Shown here: in pieces, positions 32,809-42,184 of the stretch
How positions within the stretch are numbered: the stretch's first letter is position 1
Layout: every line of letters starts with the position of its first letter
Origin: Paenibacillus dendritiformis
GTDB lineage: Bacteria; Bacillota; Bacilli; Paenibacillales; Paenibacillaceae
Direction: 5' to 3'
Assembly (NCBI RefSeq): GCF_015845845.1
Contig: NZ_LDIG01000102.1
Location: forward strand, 1 to 47,508
Length of the DNA stretch: 47,508 bases
Position numbers and translations under genes: made by a program
Notes under the pieces: model-generated
Told to the model about the DNA's origin: nothing
The model's database searches: none
What the model saw: the letters and a program-made list of their open reading frames with translations, nothing else

Positions 32809-32840
32809 CCGTCACCTTCCCGCTTGCGGGCAGGTGACGG
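32809..32840 (+). other. Intercistronic stem-loop between mdxE and mdxF
   Basis: CCGTCACCT (32809-32817) pairs perfectly with AGGTGACGG (32832-32840), with an inner CCCGC/GCGGG stem (32819-32830). No long T-run follows, so partial termination or protection of mdxE mRNA is likelier than full stop. Confidence 0.7.
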
Positions 32841-32865
32841 TCTCATTCATCGGGGGGATTGACTC

Positions 32866-34179
32866 ATGAACAGACACCGCGGCATCGCCGCCGTGCTATC
32901 CGCTCTTATTATGGGCGCTGGTCAGATCTACAATCGGCAGTTGGGCAAGGGCCTCGTTCTGTTGGCTATGTACGCCGGAGGACTATATTTTGCTTTCCAG
33001 AATCTCGGGCATGCGTTATGGGGCCTGGCTACGCTCGGAGAGCGGAAGCAGGAGCTGAAGCTGGTCGGGAAGGTATATCAGCGGGTTGCCGGCGATCACT
33101 CTATCTTTCTGCTGATTGAGGGACTCATTGTCGTATTTGTCGTTATCGTCTTCATCATGCTTTATATTTACAATATTCGGGATGCCTACCGGAACGGAGC
33201 GCTTCGGGAAGCCGGCGGACGGCCGCACACGTTCGCGCAATCGTTGAAGCATGTGTTCGAGAAAAATTTCGCGCAGCTCATCCTGTTTCCGCCGCTTTTG
33301 TTCGTGTTTTTCTTCAGCGTGCTGCCGCTCATATTCAATATCTTGATTGCATTTACGAACTACTCTTCGCCGAAAAATCTTCCGCCCGCGAATCTGGTGG
33401 ATTGGGTCGGATTGTCGACCTTCAAAGATTTGTTTGCGCTCAGCGCCTGGGCCAAAACGTTCTACGGCGTCTTCTCCTGGACCGTGGTATGGGCCATCCT
33501 GTCCACCGTGACGACGTTCTTCGGCGGCTTCGCGGTCGCCTTGCTCGTGCAGCAGCCGATTACGCGCTTCAAGGCGATGTGGCGCACGCTGTATATGCTT
33601 CCGTTCGCGATTCCGGGCTTCGTCTCCCTGCTCATTATGCGCAATATGTTCAACGCGCAGTTCGGGCCGGTAAATCAGTATTTGCGCTGGCTCGGACTGG
33701 AGGGGCCAAATTGGCTCTCTGATCCGGTCTGGGCGAAGGTGACGATTCTGCTTGTCAACCTATGGCTCGGGTTCCCGGTGTCGATGCTGCTCATCATCGG
33801 AATATTGACGACGATTCCGCGCGATCTGTACGAGGCGGCCGAAGTCGACGGGGCGTCGCCGTTCCAGAAGTTCCGCAAGATTACGTTCCCGAGCGTCATG
33901 TTCTCGCTTGCGCCGATTCTGATCGGCCAGTTTGCCGGGAACTTCAACAACTTCAATGTCATCTATTTGATGACGAACGGGCGGCCGGCCAATAGCGACT
34001 ACCAATTTGCCGGCGAGACGGATATTTTGATTACGTGGCTGTACAATTTGTCGATTAACAACGGCAAGTATAATTTCGCCGCTGTCGTCAGCATTATCAT
34101 CTTCGTCATTCTCGCTACGATCTCATTATGGAATTTCCGCCGCACGCGCTCGTTCCGAGAGGAGGATGTTTACCGATGA
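32866..34179 (+). CDS. mdxF: Maltodextrin ABC transporter permease (MalF type)
   Basis: The first of two membrane subunits that form the sugar channel. The 437-aa product has about eight helices: two near the N-terminus with a cytoplasmic stretch between, as in MalF proteins, and six in the permease core. The EAA loop that docks the ATPase reads YEAAEVDGASPFQKFRKITFP. The ATG follows GGGGGGAT. The gene overlaps mdxG by ATGA. Confidence 0.95.
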   Translation: MNRHRGIAAVLSALIMGAGQIYNRQLGKGLVLLAMYAGGLYFAFQNLGHALWGLATLGERKQELKLVGKVYQRVAGDHSIFLLIEGLIVVFVVIVFIMLYIYNIRDAYRNGALREAGGRPHTFAQSLKHVFEKNFAQLILFPPLLFVFFFSVLPLIFNILIAFTNYSSPKNLPPANLVDWVGLSTFKDLFALSAWAKTFYGVFSWTVVWAILSTVTTFFGGFAVALLVQQPITRFKAMWRTLYMLPFAIPGFVSLLIMRNMFNAQFGPVNQYLRWLGLEGPNWLSDPVWAKVTILLVNLWLGFPVSMLLIIGILTTIPRDLYEAAEVDGASPFQKFRKITFPSVMFSLAPILIGQFAGNFNNFNVIYLMTNGRPANSDYQFAGETDILITWLYNLSINNGKYNFAAVVSIIIFVILATISLWNFRRTRSFREEDVYR

Positions 34180-35006
34180 ACCGGTGGAGAAAAAAGACCT
34201 GGTCCGTCATTACCCATATTCTGCTTGTGCTTATCGCCCTGTTCGCCCTGTATCCGGCGATCTGGGTGATTCTGTCCTCCTTCCGGCCGGGGACATCCCT
34301 GTTCAGCGAATCGCTTATCCCGGATCGGTTCACGCTCGAGCATTACCGTCAGTTGTTCATTAAGTTCCCGTTCGCCGACTGGTATGTGAACACGATCAAA
34401 ATCGCGGTCGTGTCGATGGTATTCAGCACCCTGTTCGTCCTGCTGACGGGCTATGCTTTCTCGCGTTTCCGCTTCTACGGACGCAAAGGAATCATGAGCT
34501 TCCTGTTCATACTCGGCATGTTCCCTTCCTTCATGAGCATGATTGCCGTGTACATTTTGCTGTTGAACATGAACCTGCTGAACAAGCATTCGGCCCTGAT
34601 GCTCGTCTACTCTGCGGGCGCAGCGATGGGGTACCTGCTGGTCAAGGGCTACTTCGACACGATTCCGAAAAGCTTGGAAGAAGCGGCGCGGATCGATGGC
34701 GCCAACCATCTTACCGTATTCTTCCGCATCTTCCTGCCGCTGTCGCGCCCGCTGATTGTCTTCCTCAGCGTGACCTCGTTCGCCGGGGCCTTCAATGACT
34801 TCATCTTCGCGCAGATGGTGCTGCGCACGAAGGAGAAGCAGACGCTGGCGGTCGGGCTCTACAGCATGGTCAGCGATCAGTTCGCGACGCAGTTCACCGT
34901 CTTCGCCGCCGGCTGCGTGCTCGTCGCCCTGCCGATTACAATCCTGTTCATGTCGATGCAGCGCTTCCTGGTCGAAGGTCTGACGGCGGGAGCGGATAAG
35001 GGATGA
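34176..35006 (+). CDS. mdxG: Maltodextrin ABC transporter permease (MalG type)
   Basis: The second membrane subunit. The 276-aa product has six helices and the EAA loop LEEAARIDGANHLTVFFRIFLPLSRP. The ATG at 34176 overlaps the mdxF stop, with GAGAGGAGG upstream; a longer frame from 34128 is a read-through of mdxF sequence. It overlaps the amylase gene by ATGA. No ATPase gene (MalK/MsmX) follows, so a shared ATPase elsewhere in the genome is expected. Confidence 0.95.
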   Translation: MNRWRKKTWSVITHILLVLIALFALYPAIWVILSSFRPGTSLFSESLIPDRFTLEHYRQLFIKFPFADWYVNTIKIAVVSMVFSTLFVLLTGYAFSRFRFYGRKGIMSFLFILGMFPSFMSMIAVYILLLNMNLLNKHSALMLVYSAGAAMGYLLVKGYFDTIPKSLEEAARIDGANHLTVFFRIFLPLSRPLIVFLSVTSFAGAFNDFIFAQMVLRTKEKQTLAVGLYSMVSDQFATQFTVFAAGCVLVALPITILFMSMQRFLVEGLTAGADKG

Positions 35007-36694
35007 AGACAGGGAACAGACCATGCGGGCATCGACAGGGAGCGCCCGGTTTCATCCGGCGGATGCTGGGCGCTATGATTGGAATTTGCCTGGGTGCGGC
35101 GCTGGCTGCGGGTTGCGCGTCTACGGAGCCGGAACGCGATCCGCCGGTTGACAGCGCGGCGGTCCAGCCTGGGGATAGCGCAGCAGGCACAGCCGTCTTC
35201 GTCCTGGACCGCGCCCAGCCGGCGATGGGAAAGAGCCGGGGCGTCTTTTACGAGATCTTCGTCCGATCCTTCCATGATTCCGATGGCGACGGCATCGGTG
35301 ATCTGCGTGGTGTCATCGAACGGCTCGACTATTTGCAGGATCTCGGCATCAAGGGCATCTGGCTGATGCCGATCCATCCGTCGCCGAGCTATCACGGATA
35401 TGATGTCACGGACTACTATGAGGTGAATCCGGATTACGGAACGCTGGACGATTTCCGGACGCTGACGGAAGCGGCGCATGAGCGCGGCATTGAAGTGATT
35501 ATCGATCTGGTCGTCAATCATTCGAGCAGCGAGCACCCGTGGTTCAAGTCCGCACTGGAGGACAAGAACAGCCCCTACCGGGAATGGTATACTTTTGCAG
35601 AAGGCTCCCGCCCGGAGGAGTCCCAATTGGGGGCCTGGGGGCAGCAGGCGTGGCATGGAACGGGGGATAACAAATATTTGGGGATTTTCTGGGAGGGGAT
35701 GCCGGATCTGAACCTGGATCATCCCGATGTGCGCGCCGAGATGATCAAGATCGGACAATTCTGGCTGAAGCAGGGCGCGGACGGATTCCGTCTCGATGCG
35801 GCGAAGCATATCTACGAAGACTTCCAATCATCGGTCAACAATCCCGATGTGGTGAAGAAGAATCAGGCGTGGTGGCAGGAATTCCGCCGCGGTCTCGACG
35901 AGGCCGATCCCGAGGCGTATCTGATCGGGGAGATATGGGATGCCGCGAGCGTCGTCGGGCCGTATCTGGATCACGCGCTCGATTCGGGCTTCAACTTCGA
36001 TCTGGCGAAGATGCTGGTCAACGCCGCCAAACTGGAGCGCGCCTCCACGATTCCGTCGGTGCTAAGCAAGACGTATTCCTTCTTCAGCAAGCAATCGGAC
36101 GGCGTTTTCGTCGATGCCCCGTTCCTGACCAATCACGATCAGAACCGGGTCATGAGCGAGCTGGACGGCCATGCGGAGCGGGCGAAGATGGCGGCCTCGC
36201 TCTTGTTGACGATGCCGGGCAATCCGTTTATTTATTATGGGGAAGAGATTGGGATGCGCGGGGTGAAGCCGGATGAGCGGATTCGCGAACCGATGCTCTG
36301 GCACTCCGATGAGAAGGCGGAGGGGCAGACCCGATGGCAGCCGGCGAAGCACGCGGACGGCGTCGTGCCGGTTGAGGAGCAGTTGAAGGATCCAGCCTCG
36401 CTGCTGCGGCATTACCAAACGATGATTGCATGGCGCAACGAGGAACCGCTCCTGGCCGATGGCGCGATCCTGCCGTATGCGGGCGTGCCGAATGAAGTGC
36501 TGGCTTTCATTCGCATGAATGAGGACGATCAAGTGCTGGTCCTTCACAACTTGTCGGCCCGCGAACAGAGCGTCGACATCAGTGCTCAACCGGATCTGCC
36601 GTTCCGGGAGATCGCCCGCTCGACGAAGGAGGAGACCGCGCTGCGCGACGGTATCGTGACGCTGCCCCCGTATAGTTCCGTACTATTGAAATAA
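35003..36694 (+). CDS. Surface lipoprotein alpha-amylase (GH13)
   Basis: An alpha-amylase-type enzyme anchored outside the cell. A long basic start precedes a hydrophobic stretch and lipobox LAAGC with Cys38. The barrel has DLVVNHSS, GFRLDAAKHIY (nucleophile D265), GEIWDAA (acid/base E310) and TNHDQNR (D379). DSDGDGIGDLRGV near residue 90 is a typical calcium-binding GH13 opening. Its gene overlaps mdxG by ATGA, so it is made with the transporter and probably trims maltodextrins or starch at the surface for uptake. The 563-aa chain has no starch-binding domain. Exact cleavage pattern unknown. Confidence 0.92.
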   Translation: MKTGNRPCGHRQGAPGFIRRMLGAMIGICLGAALAAGCASTEPERDPPVDSAAVQPGDSAAGTAVFVLDRAQPAMGKSRGVFYEIFVRSFHDSDGDGIGDLRGVIERLDYLQDLGIKGIWLMPIHPSPSYHGYDVTDYYEVNPDYGTLDDFRTLTEAAHERGIEVIIDLVVNHSSSEHPWFKSALEDKNSPYREWYTFAEGSRPEESQLGAWGQQAWHGTGDNKYLGIFWEGMPDLNLDHPDVRAEMIKIGQFWLKQGADGFRLDAAKHIYEDFQSSVNNPDVVKKNQAWWQEFRRGLDEADPEAYLIGEIWDAASVVGPYLDHALDSGFNFDLAKMLVNAAKLERASTIPSVLSKTYSFFSKQSDGVFVDAPFLTNHDQNRVMSELDGHAERAKMAASLLLTMPGNPFIYYGEEIGMRGVKPDERIREPMLWHSDEKAEGQTRWQPAKHADGVVPVEEQLKDPASLLRHYQTMIAWRNEEPLLADGAILPYAGVPNEVLAFIRMNEDDQVLVLHNLSAREQSVDISAQPDLPFREIARSTKEETALRDGIVTLPPYSSVLLK

Positions 36695-36784
36695 AACGGA
36701 ACAAAGCAGACTTTTTGAAGATCTTCTATAGTATCAAGAAGGGAATGGAAGGACTGTGGATGCAAGACGAAGGAGGAAGCTGTT

Positions 36785-37807
36785 ATGTCCGTAACGATCA
36801 TCGATGTCGCCAAGCAAGCGGGAGTCTCTCCTTCGACGGTATCGCGAGTATTATCCAACCACCCCCGGATCAGTGCCAAGACCGCGCAGCGGGTCCGCGA
36901 AGTGATGGCCGATCTCGGCTATCATCCGAACGTGATGGCGAAGAGCCTGGTCTCCAAAGTAAGCAACACGATTGCCGTGCTGCTTCACCGCCCGGCGGAG
37001 GAATTATTTCTGAACCTGTTCTTCTCCGAAGTGATGCGCGGCTTGGTCACGCAAGCGAGCCGCGCGGGCTTCGATCTGCTGATGACGACGGGCTCGACGG
37101 AGCAGGAGGAGCTTGAGGCCGTCACCCGGCTGGTCAAGGGCAAGCGGGTTGACGGGGTCATCCTGCTCTATTCCCGGCGCAACGACCCGATCGTGTCGTT
37201 CCTGAAGGAGCAGCGATTTCCGTTCGTGCTTATCGGCCGCAGCGAGGAGCATCCGGATATTTTATCCGTCAATAATGATAATCTGCAGGCCGCCTATGAC
37301 GCGACCTGCCATCTAATCGATCAGGGGCACCGCCGCATCGGCTTCGTAAGCGGTCCTTCGAATCTCATGATCTCGAAGGATCGAATGGAGGGATATCAGT
37401 CCGCACTCAGGGAGGCGGGCATTGAAGGCCGGCCGGAATGGATTGTGGAAGGCGAATTCCTGCAGGAGAGCGGCTATCGGGCCATGTCGTTCTTCATGAG
37501 CCTGCCGGAGCGCCCGACCGCGCTGGTCGCTATCGACGATGCGGTCGCCTTCGGCGTGCTGCGGGGATTGGTCGAGCTCGGCTACCGGGTGCCTCATGAT
37601 CTGAGCCTCGTCAGCTTCAACAACGTCCCGCTGTCCGAGCTGGCGACGCCGCCGATTAGCTCGGTCGATATTGGCATATATCAACTGGGCTATGCCGCAT
37701 CCCAGACCTTGATCCGGTCGATCAAGGGCGAGCCGATGCAGAACCGGCTCATTATCCCTCATCGGCTGATTGTTCGCGAATCCTCTTTGCGGAGGATTAA
37801 GGAATAA
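36785..37807 (+). CDS. malR: LacI-family regulator MalR
   Basis: A maltose-operon repressor of the LacI family. Residues 1-60 form the DNA-binding head: helix-turn-helix IIDVAKQAGVSPSTVSRVL and the hinge region after it. The periplasmic-binding-like domain fills the rest. The 340-aa length is normal. The ATG follows AAGGAGG. It is the last gene of the mdx operon, 90 bases after the amylase, followed by a terminator. It most likely binds the CAAACGTTTG palindrome at 31404, and a maltodextrin would relieve repression; both are family-based inference. Confidence 0.88.
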   Translation: MSVTIIDVAKQAGVSPSTVSRVLSNHPRISAKTAQRVREVMADLGYHPNVMAKSLVSKVSNTIAVLLHRPAEELFLNLFFSEVMRGLVTQASRAGFDLLMTTGSTEQEELEAVTRLVKGKRVDGVILLYSRRNDPIVSFLKEQRFPFVLIGRSEEHPDILSVNNDNLQAAYDATCHLIDQGHRRIGFVSGPSNLMISKDRMEGYQSALREAGIEGRPEWIVEGEFLQESGYRAMSFFMSLPERPTALVAIDDAVAFGVLRGLVELGYRVPHDLSLVSFNNVPLSELATPPISSVDIGIYQLGYAASQTLIRSIKGEPMQNRLIIPHRLIVRESSLRRIKE

Positions 37808-37887
37808 GAGCCGCTCCGGGCTCGAATTCGGCAAGGAACACATCCAAGCGAATTCGGCTATTACCACATCCATAGCATACATGGAAG

Positions 37888-37922
37888 GCTGACCTCGGCG
37901 TATTGCCGGCGTCGGCTTTTTT
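37888..37922 (+). terminator. Terminator of the mdx operon
   Basis: GCTGACCTCGGC (37888-37899) pairs with GCCGGCGTCGGC (37905-37916) with two wobbles and one mismatch, followed by six T residues. Confidence 0.75.
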
Positions 37923-38003
37923 GTATGGAAGGCATGCGGATTGATGCCGGGCGGATGAATAGGATGATTGGCAACGATGCATAGTAATGACAGGTGATCA
38001 CGA

Positions 38004-39653
38004 ATGTGGAATGCGATAGTATCCTATTTTCCAGGCTGGGAAATATGGCTGCAGGCGGCGATTGGGCTGTGCGTGCCCTATGGAATCTCCCTGGCCGTAA
38101 GCAAGAGCAAGCATCCGAATCAGGAGGCAGCAGAGCAAGAGGACGGTTCAACGGACCAGCCTGCCGATTTTACAGGGGAGCTGCGCTCCGATATGACGCT
38201 GATTCAGAATAGATTCAATCACCAGAGAGATGTCTCCGTACGCGAGTTTTGCCTTGGAAAATCAAGTCAGAAAGCGGCTGTTTTTTTCGTCAACGGCATC
38301 TCCGATAAGCAATTGATTGAGACGCATATCCTGAAATCGCTCATGGTAGATTTGGCGCGGATGAATAGCGATTCGGAAGCCTCCGGCCCGCCATATTCCA
38401 AGACATTTATTGTAGAGCATGCGCTGGCAGTCAGTACAGTGAAAGAAACGGACAACCTGGAACAGGTCGCCTCCGAGCTGCTGCGGGGAAATACCGTGCT
38501 GCTGATCGAACAGTATCACGGGGCCCTCATTCTCGCGACGAGAAAAGAAATTACGCGAAGCGTGCAGGAACCGCCGTCGGAACTATTGGTTCGGGGGCCG
38601 CGTCTCGGCTTCAATGAGAGCATCGACGAGAATTCCGCCCTGCTGCGGCAGCATGGCGACAACGAGAATCTGGTCATTGCCCGGATTCGCGTCGGCAAGC
38701 GGGTTCAGAGGGAACTGCTGATCACCTATGTTGCCGATATCGCCGATCCCCATCTTGTCCGGGAGGTCATGGCAAGAATCAAGCGTCTCGATCTGGACGA
38801 CGTTCAGGATACCGGTTATATCGAGCAAATCGTGGAGGATAACTTTCTGTCTCCGTTCCCGCAGGTGCAGAGCACGGAGCGGCTCGACCGCGTGCTCGCC
38901 GCCTTGCTGGAAGGGCGAGTGGCGCTCCTTTTGGATGGAACCCCGTTCGCCCTGATTGTTCCGGTCACCTTCAATATGCTGCTGCAGAGCCCGGAGGACT
39001 ATTATGAACGCTGGATGCCCGTCACGCTGCTTCGCATCCTTCGTTATTTCGCGGCATTTATTTCGGCGTTCGGCCCATCGTTATATATTTCTTTCATTTC
39101 CTTCCACCAAGGATTGATTCCGACGAAGCTGGCGCTATCCATCGCAGAGACGCGTGCGGGGGTGCCGTTCCCGTCGCTGATCGAGGTCTTGATTATGGAA
39201 GTGGCCCTCGAAATATTGCGGGAAGCCGGTCTCCGCCTGCCGAAGCCGATCGGCCAGACCATTGGCATCGTAGGGGGGCTGGTAATTGGCGAAGCGGCCG
39301 TTCAAGCCGGCATCATCAGCCCGATCATGATCATCGTCGTTGCCGTGACCGCGATATCTTCCTTCGCGATTCCGCAGTACAACGCCGGGATCACATTGAG
39401 GATGCTCCGCTTCGGCGCCATGTTCTTCGCGGCCGTATTCGGCCTGTATGGCGTCGTTCTGTTCTTCCTGGCGCTCTGCAGCCATCTGGTGAAGCTGAAG
39501 AGCTTCGGCATCCCTTACGTGAGCCCGGCGGCCCCTTACCGCCTCCGGGATTGGAAGGATTATTTCGTGCGGGCGCCGCTGCGCTGGATGACCCGCCGGC
39601 CGAAGATGCTGCATGTCCAGGATTCGATACGCAAAAAGCAGCAGGAGGAATGA
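38004..39653 (+). CDS. Germinant-receptor A subunit (GerA family), second operon
   Basis: The A subunit of a second germinant receptor. The 549-aa product is about 55 residues longer than the first one in this window. It begins with a hydrophobic segment (about residues 11-33, IWLQAAIGLCVPYGISLAV) before the hydrophilic domain. This is an extra membrane anchor or signal-like segment, unusual for GerA proteins. Family blocks follow: LRQHGDNENLVIARIRVG, a membrane half with about five helices and LREAGLRLPKPIGQTIGIVGG. The ATG follows AGGTGAT. The operon order is A-B-C. Confidence 0.93.
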   Translation: MWNAIVSYFPGWEIWLQAAIGLCVPYGISLAVSKSKHPNQEAAEQEDGSTDQPADFTGELRSDMTLIQNRFNHQRDVSVREFCLGKSSQKAAVFFVNGISDKQLIETHILKSLMVDLARMNSDSEASGPPYSKTFIVEHALAVSTVKETDNLEQVASELLRGNTVLLIEQYHGALILATRKEITRSVQEPPSELLVRGPRLGFNESIDENSALLRQHGDNENLVIARIRVGKRVQRELLITYVADIADPHLVREVMARIKRLDLDDVQDTGYIEQIVEDNFLSPFPQVQSTERLDRVLAALLEGRVALLLDGTPFALIVPVTFNMLLQSPEDYYERWMPVTLLRILRYFAAFISAFGPSLYISFISFHQGLIPTKLALSIAETRAGVPFPSLIEVLIMEVALEILREAGLRLPKPIGQTIGIVGGLVIGEAAVQAGIISPIMIIVVAVTAISSFAIPQYNAGITLRMLRFGAMFFAAVFGLYGVVLFFLALCSHLVKLKSFGIPYVSPAAPYRLRDWKDYFVRAPLRWMTRRPKMLHVQDSIRKKQQEE

Positions 39654-39658
39654 AAAGC

Positions 39659-40765
39659 GTGAAGATGGGCAGAGAACAGGGCATCACGACGCAGCAGGCG
39701 GCCGTATTCGTCGGCAACTTTATCCTTGGGGTCGGCATACTGACACTGCCCCGGGAGGCGGCCGAGAAGGTCCAGACGCCGGATATATGGCTCTCCGTCA
39801 TTCTGGGCGGGCTGCTGGCGATGCTGGCGGGCATCATTATCGTCAAGCTCGGAGAGCATTTCCCGGGCCGAACCTTCTATGAATACAGCGAATGGATTGT
39901 CGGCAAATGGCTCTCCCAAATCATCAACCTCGTCGTGATCGTCTATTTTGTCGCCACGTCCGGGCATGTCGTGCGCTCGCTCGCTGAAGTGACGGTCTTG
40001 TTCCTCCTGGAAGGGACCCCGCGATGGGCCATCATCCTGTCCTTTATGTGGGTCGGATTTTACCTGATACTCGGCGGCCTTCCCGCCATCGGCCGCTTGT
40101 TTGCGATCATTTTTCCCATTACGCTGCTCATCTTCGTCATGATCGCCGCGATGAGCTTCAAAATATTCGATCTCGACAACCTGCGCCCGGTGCTTGGACT
40201 TGGCATCATGCCCGTATTGAAGGGCGTCAGGACGACAGGACTGTCGTTTGCCGGGTATGAGATCATGCTTATTTTGCAGGCGTATATGCTTCGCCCCAGG
40301 CAAGCGGCTCGTGCGGTGGTGTTCGGGGTGTCGATTCCGCTTCTCTTCTATGTGACGACGGTCGTCATGGTGATCGGGGCGCTGTCGGTGGAAGGCGTGG
40401 TTAGCAGCGCTTGGCCCATGATCACCTTAATCCGGAGCTTTGACTTTCCGGGCATTTTTTTCGAACGGTATGAATCGCTGATGCTTGTCATTTGGATCAT
40501 GCAAATTTTTGCAACGTATGTCATTACGCATTACGCGGCCGCTAAGGGGTTGGCAATCATGCTCAAAAAAGAGCTTCGTCCGATTCAGTATGTGATGATT
40601 CCGATCGTGTTCATTGTCGCGATGCTGCCGAAAAATATTAATGATATGTTCCAGTTCGCCGACAATATCGGCAATACCGGAATCGTGCTGTTCGGCGTGC
40701 TGCCCGCCGTGCTGCTCGGGATCGTGAAGCTGCGGGGTGGAAAACGTGGGCAACAAGCGACCTAA
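39659..40765 (+). CDS. Germinant-receptor B subunit, second operon
   Basis: An APC-fold membrane subunit that probably binds the germinant. The 368-aa product has ten helices, starting ITTQQAAVFVGNFILGVGIL. The GTG at 39659 is chosen because AGGAGG (39643-39648) is 10 bases upstream. An ATG at 39650, overlapping the gerA stop, has only one base of spacing, and the ATG at 39665 is 16 away. All three share the frame. It overlaps gerC by about 20 bases. Confidence 0.92.
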   Translation: MKMGREQGITTQQAAVFVGNFILGVGILTLPREAAEKVQTPDIWLSVILGGLLAMLAGIIIVKLGEHFPGRTFYEYSEWIVGKWLSQIINLVVIVYFVATSGHVVRSLAEVTVLFLLEGTPRWAIILSFMWVGFYLILGGLPAIGRLFAIIFPITLLIFVMIAAMSFKIFDLDNLRPVLGLGIMPVLKGVRTTGLSFAGYEIMLILQAYMLRPRQAARAVVFGVSIPLLFYVTTVVMVIGALSVEGVVSSAWPMITLIRSFDFPGIFFERYESLMLVIWIMQIFATYVITHYAAAKGLAIMLKKELRPIQYVMIPIVFIVAMLPKNINDMFQFADNIGNTGIVLFGVLPAVLLGIVKLRGGKRGQQAT

Positions 40766-41960
40766 ATGGAGGATGCCGCTGTCATGCGCAATGATTGCGC
40801 TGCTCCTTCTGGCCGCAGGCTGCTGGAGCGCCAGGGAGATCGAGGAGCTGGGAATCGCGATCGGGACCGCGGTCGATATCAGCAAGGAGACGAAACTGCA
40901 GAAAAGTCTGGAGGAAGAGGGCGGCGATTATTCGAAAAAAAACATGCTGACGATGACCTACCAAGTTATCGAGCCCGGGGGCAGCGCAGGGGCGGGGAAA
41001 GGGCAGCCGGGCACTCAGAAAAAATACCGCAATATTTCGGTAACGGGAGATTCACTCCATGAACTGACGCGGGAAATCGCCTTGAGCCGCGCCCGCCCTA
41101 TTTTCGGCCAGCATCATAAAGTCATCGTCCTCAGCGACAAGCTGGCTCGGACGCACAGTTTGCGCCAGCTGCTTGATTTCTTCATGCGGGAGCAGGAATT
41201 TCGGCCGAGCTGCCGCCTTTTCATCAGCAAGGGAGAGGCACGCAAGACATTGGAGCTCAAGGACCAAACCGAGTTCCCCGCCATGCGGCTGACCGGCATC
41301 AGCGACAACCAGTACCGGAGCAGCCGGCTGCTGCCGCCGATGCCGTTAACGAAGGTGCTTAACGAGATCAATGCATCGTCCAGCTTCCTGCTGCAGAACC
41401 TCATTACGGCGGAGGGAGAAGTGAAGCAGGCCGGGGCTGCGGTCATCTATGGCAAGACCGGGAAGCTGATCGGATTTCTCGATGAGGAGCAGCTGGAGGC
41501 CGTCAACTGGGTCACCGGGGACATCAAAGGCGGTGTCGTCAAGTCCCATGACAATCGGACCGGGGACATCTGCGTCTATGAGATAACTTCAATCAAGAGT
41601 GATATTCGCTCACGTATCGAGAAGGGCAGGATTGCGTTCGATATCCGGATCGAGTCGGAGGGCAGGCTTGCCGAGCAGTGGTCGAGCGAGCAGGACGATT
41701 TCGACTCCCGGAATCTCCAGCAGGTCGAGGCGGACGCGGCGAAGCAGGTGGAAGCCCGCATCGCCGACATGCTGCATAAGGTGCAGAAGGAGTACCGGGC
41801 GGATGTCCTTCGCCTGGGCGATCATGTCCGCATTCATTATCCCCGCTTGTGGAGGAAGTGGAAGAAGGATTGGGATGAAATCTTCGCGGATGCCGAGATC
41901 AGGTACAATCTGAGGCTGAAGGTGAAGGAGTTCGGCACCACGAGCATCAAGGCCAAATAA
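40746..41960 (+). CDS. Germinant-receptor C subunit (Ger(x)C family), second operon
   Basis: The lipoprotein subunit of the second receptor. It has lipobox LAAGC with Cys26 (counting from the GTG at 40746), then WSAREIEELGIAIGTAVD. The body of about 404 aa is longer than the first copy, with a Gly/Ala/Lys-rich insert near residue 80. The GTG at 40746 follows GGGGTGG; the GTG at 40737 is also possible. It overlaps the end of gerB, so translation is coupled. A terminator lies about 20 bases after the stop. The ligand is unknown. Confidence 0.92.
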   Translation: MGNKRPKWRMPLSCAMIALLLLAAGCWSAREIEELGIAIGTAVDISKETKLQKSLEEEGGDYSKKNMLTMTYQVIEPGGSAGAGKGQPGTQKKYRNISVTGDSLHELTREIALSRARPIFGQHHKVIVLSDKLARTHSLRQLLDFFMREQEFRPSCRLFISKGEARKTLELKDQTEFPAMRLTGISDNQYRSSRLLPPMPLTKVLNEINASSSFLLQNLITAEGEVKQAGAAVIYGKTGKLIGFLDEEQLEAVNWVTGDIKGGVVKSHDNRTGDICVYEITSIKSDIRSRIEKGRIAFDIRIESEGRLAEQWSSEQDDFDSRNLQQVEADAAKQVEARIADMLHKVQKEYRADVLRLGDHVRIHYPRLWRKWKKDWDEIFADAEIRYNLRLKVKEFGTTSIKAK

Positions 41961-41983
41961 GAGGATAGGCCGGCATGGCGCAT

Positions 41984-42019
41984 GAGGGCGGATCGGAAAA
42001 GTTTCCACGCCCTCTTTTT
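41984..42019 (+). terminator. Terminator of the second Ger operon
   Basis: GAGGGCG (41984-41990) pairs with CGCCCTC (42008-42014), with an inner GGAAA/TTTCC stem, followed by a T-run. Confidence 0.8.
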
Positions 42020-42184
42020 GGCGCGTCCTCCGGCTGTTCCCGCCGATTCGGAGCGAACTTTGCTACGCTGCATGGGCCATTTTTTGTTCGCTTTTCTTCT
42101 ATCTTTCGTTGATTTTGTGTAAACTGAAAGGATACAGAATGCGGCCTTCTCCTTGAGAAGCCGTGAAAGTGGAGGTACGTGCGC

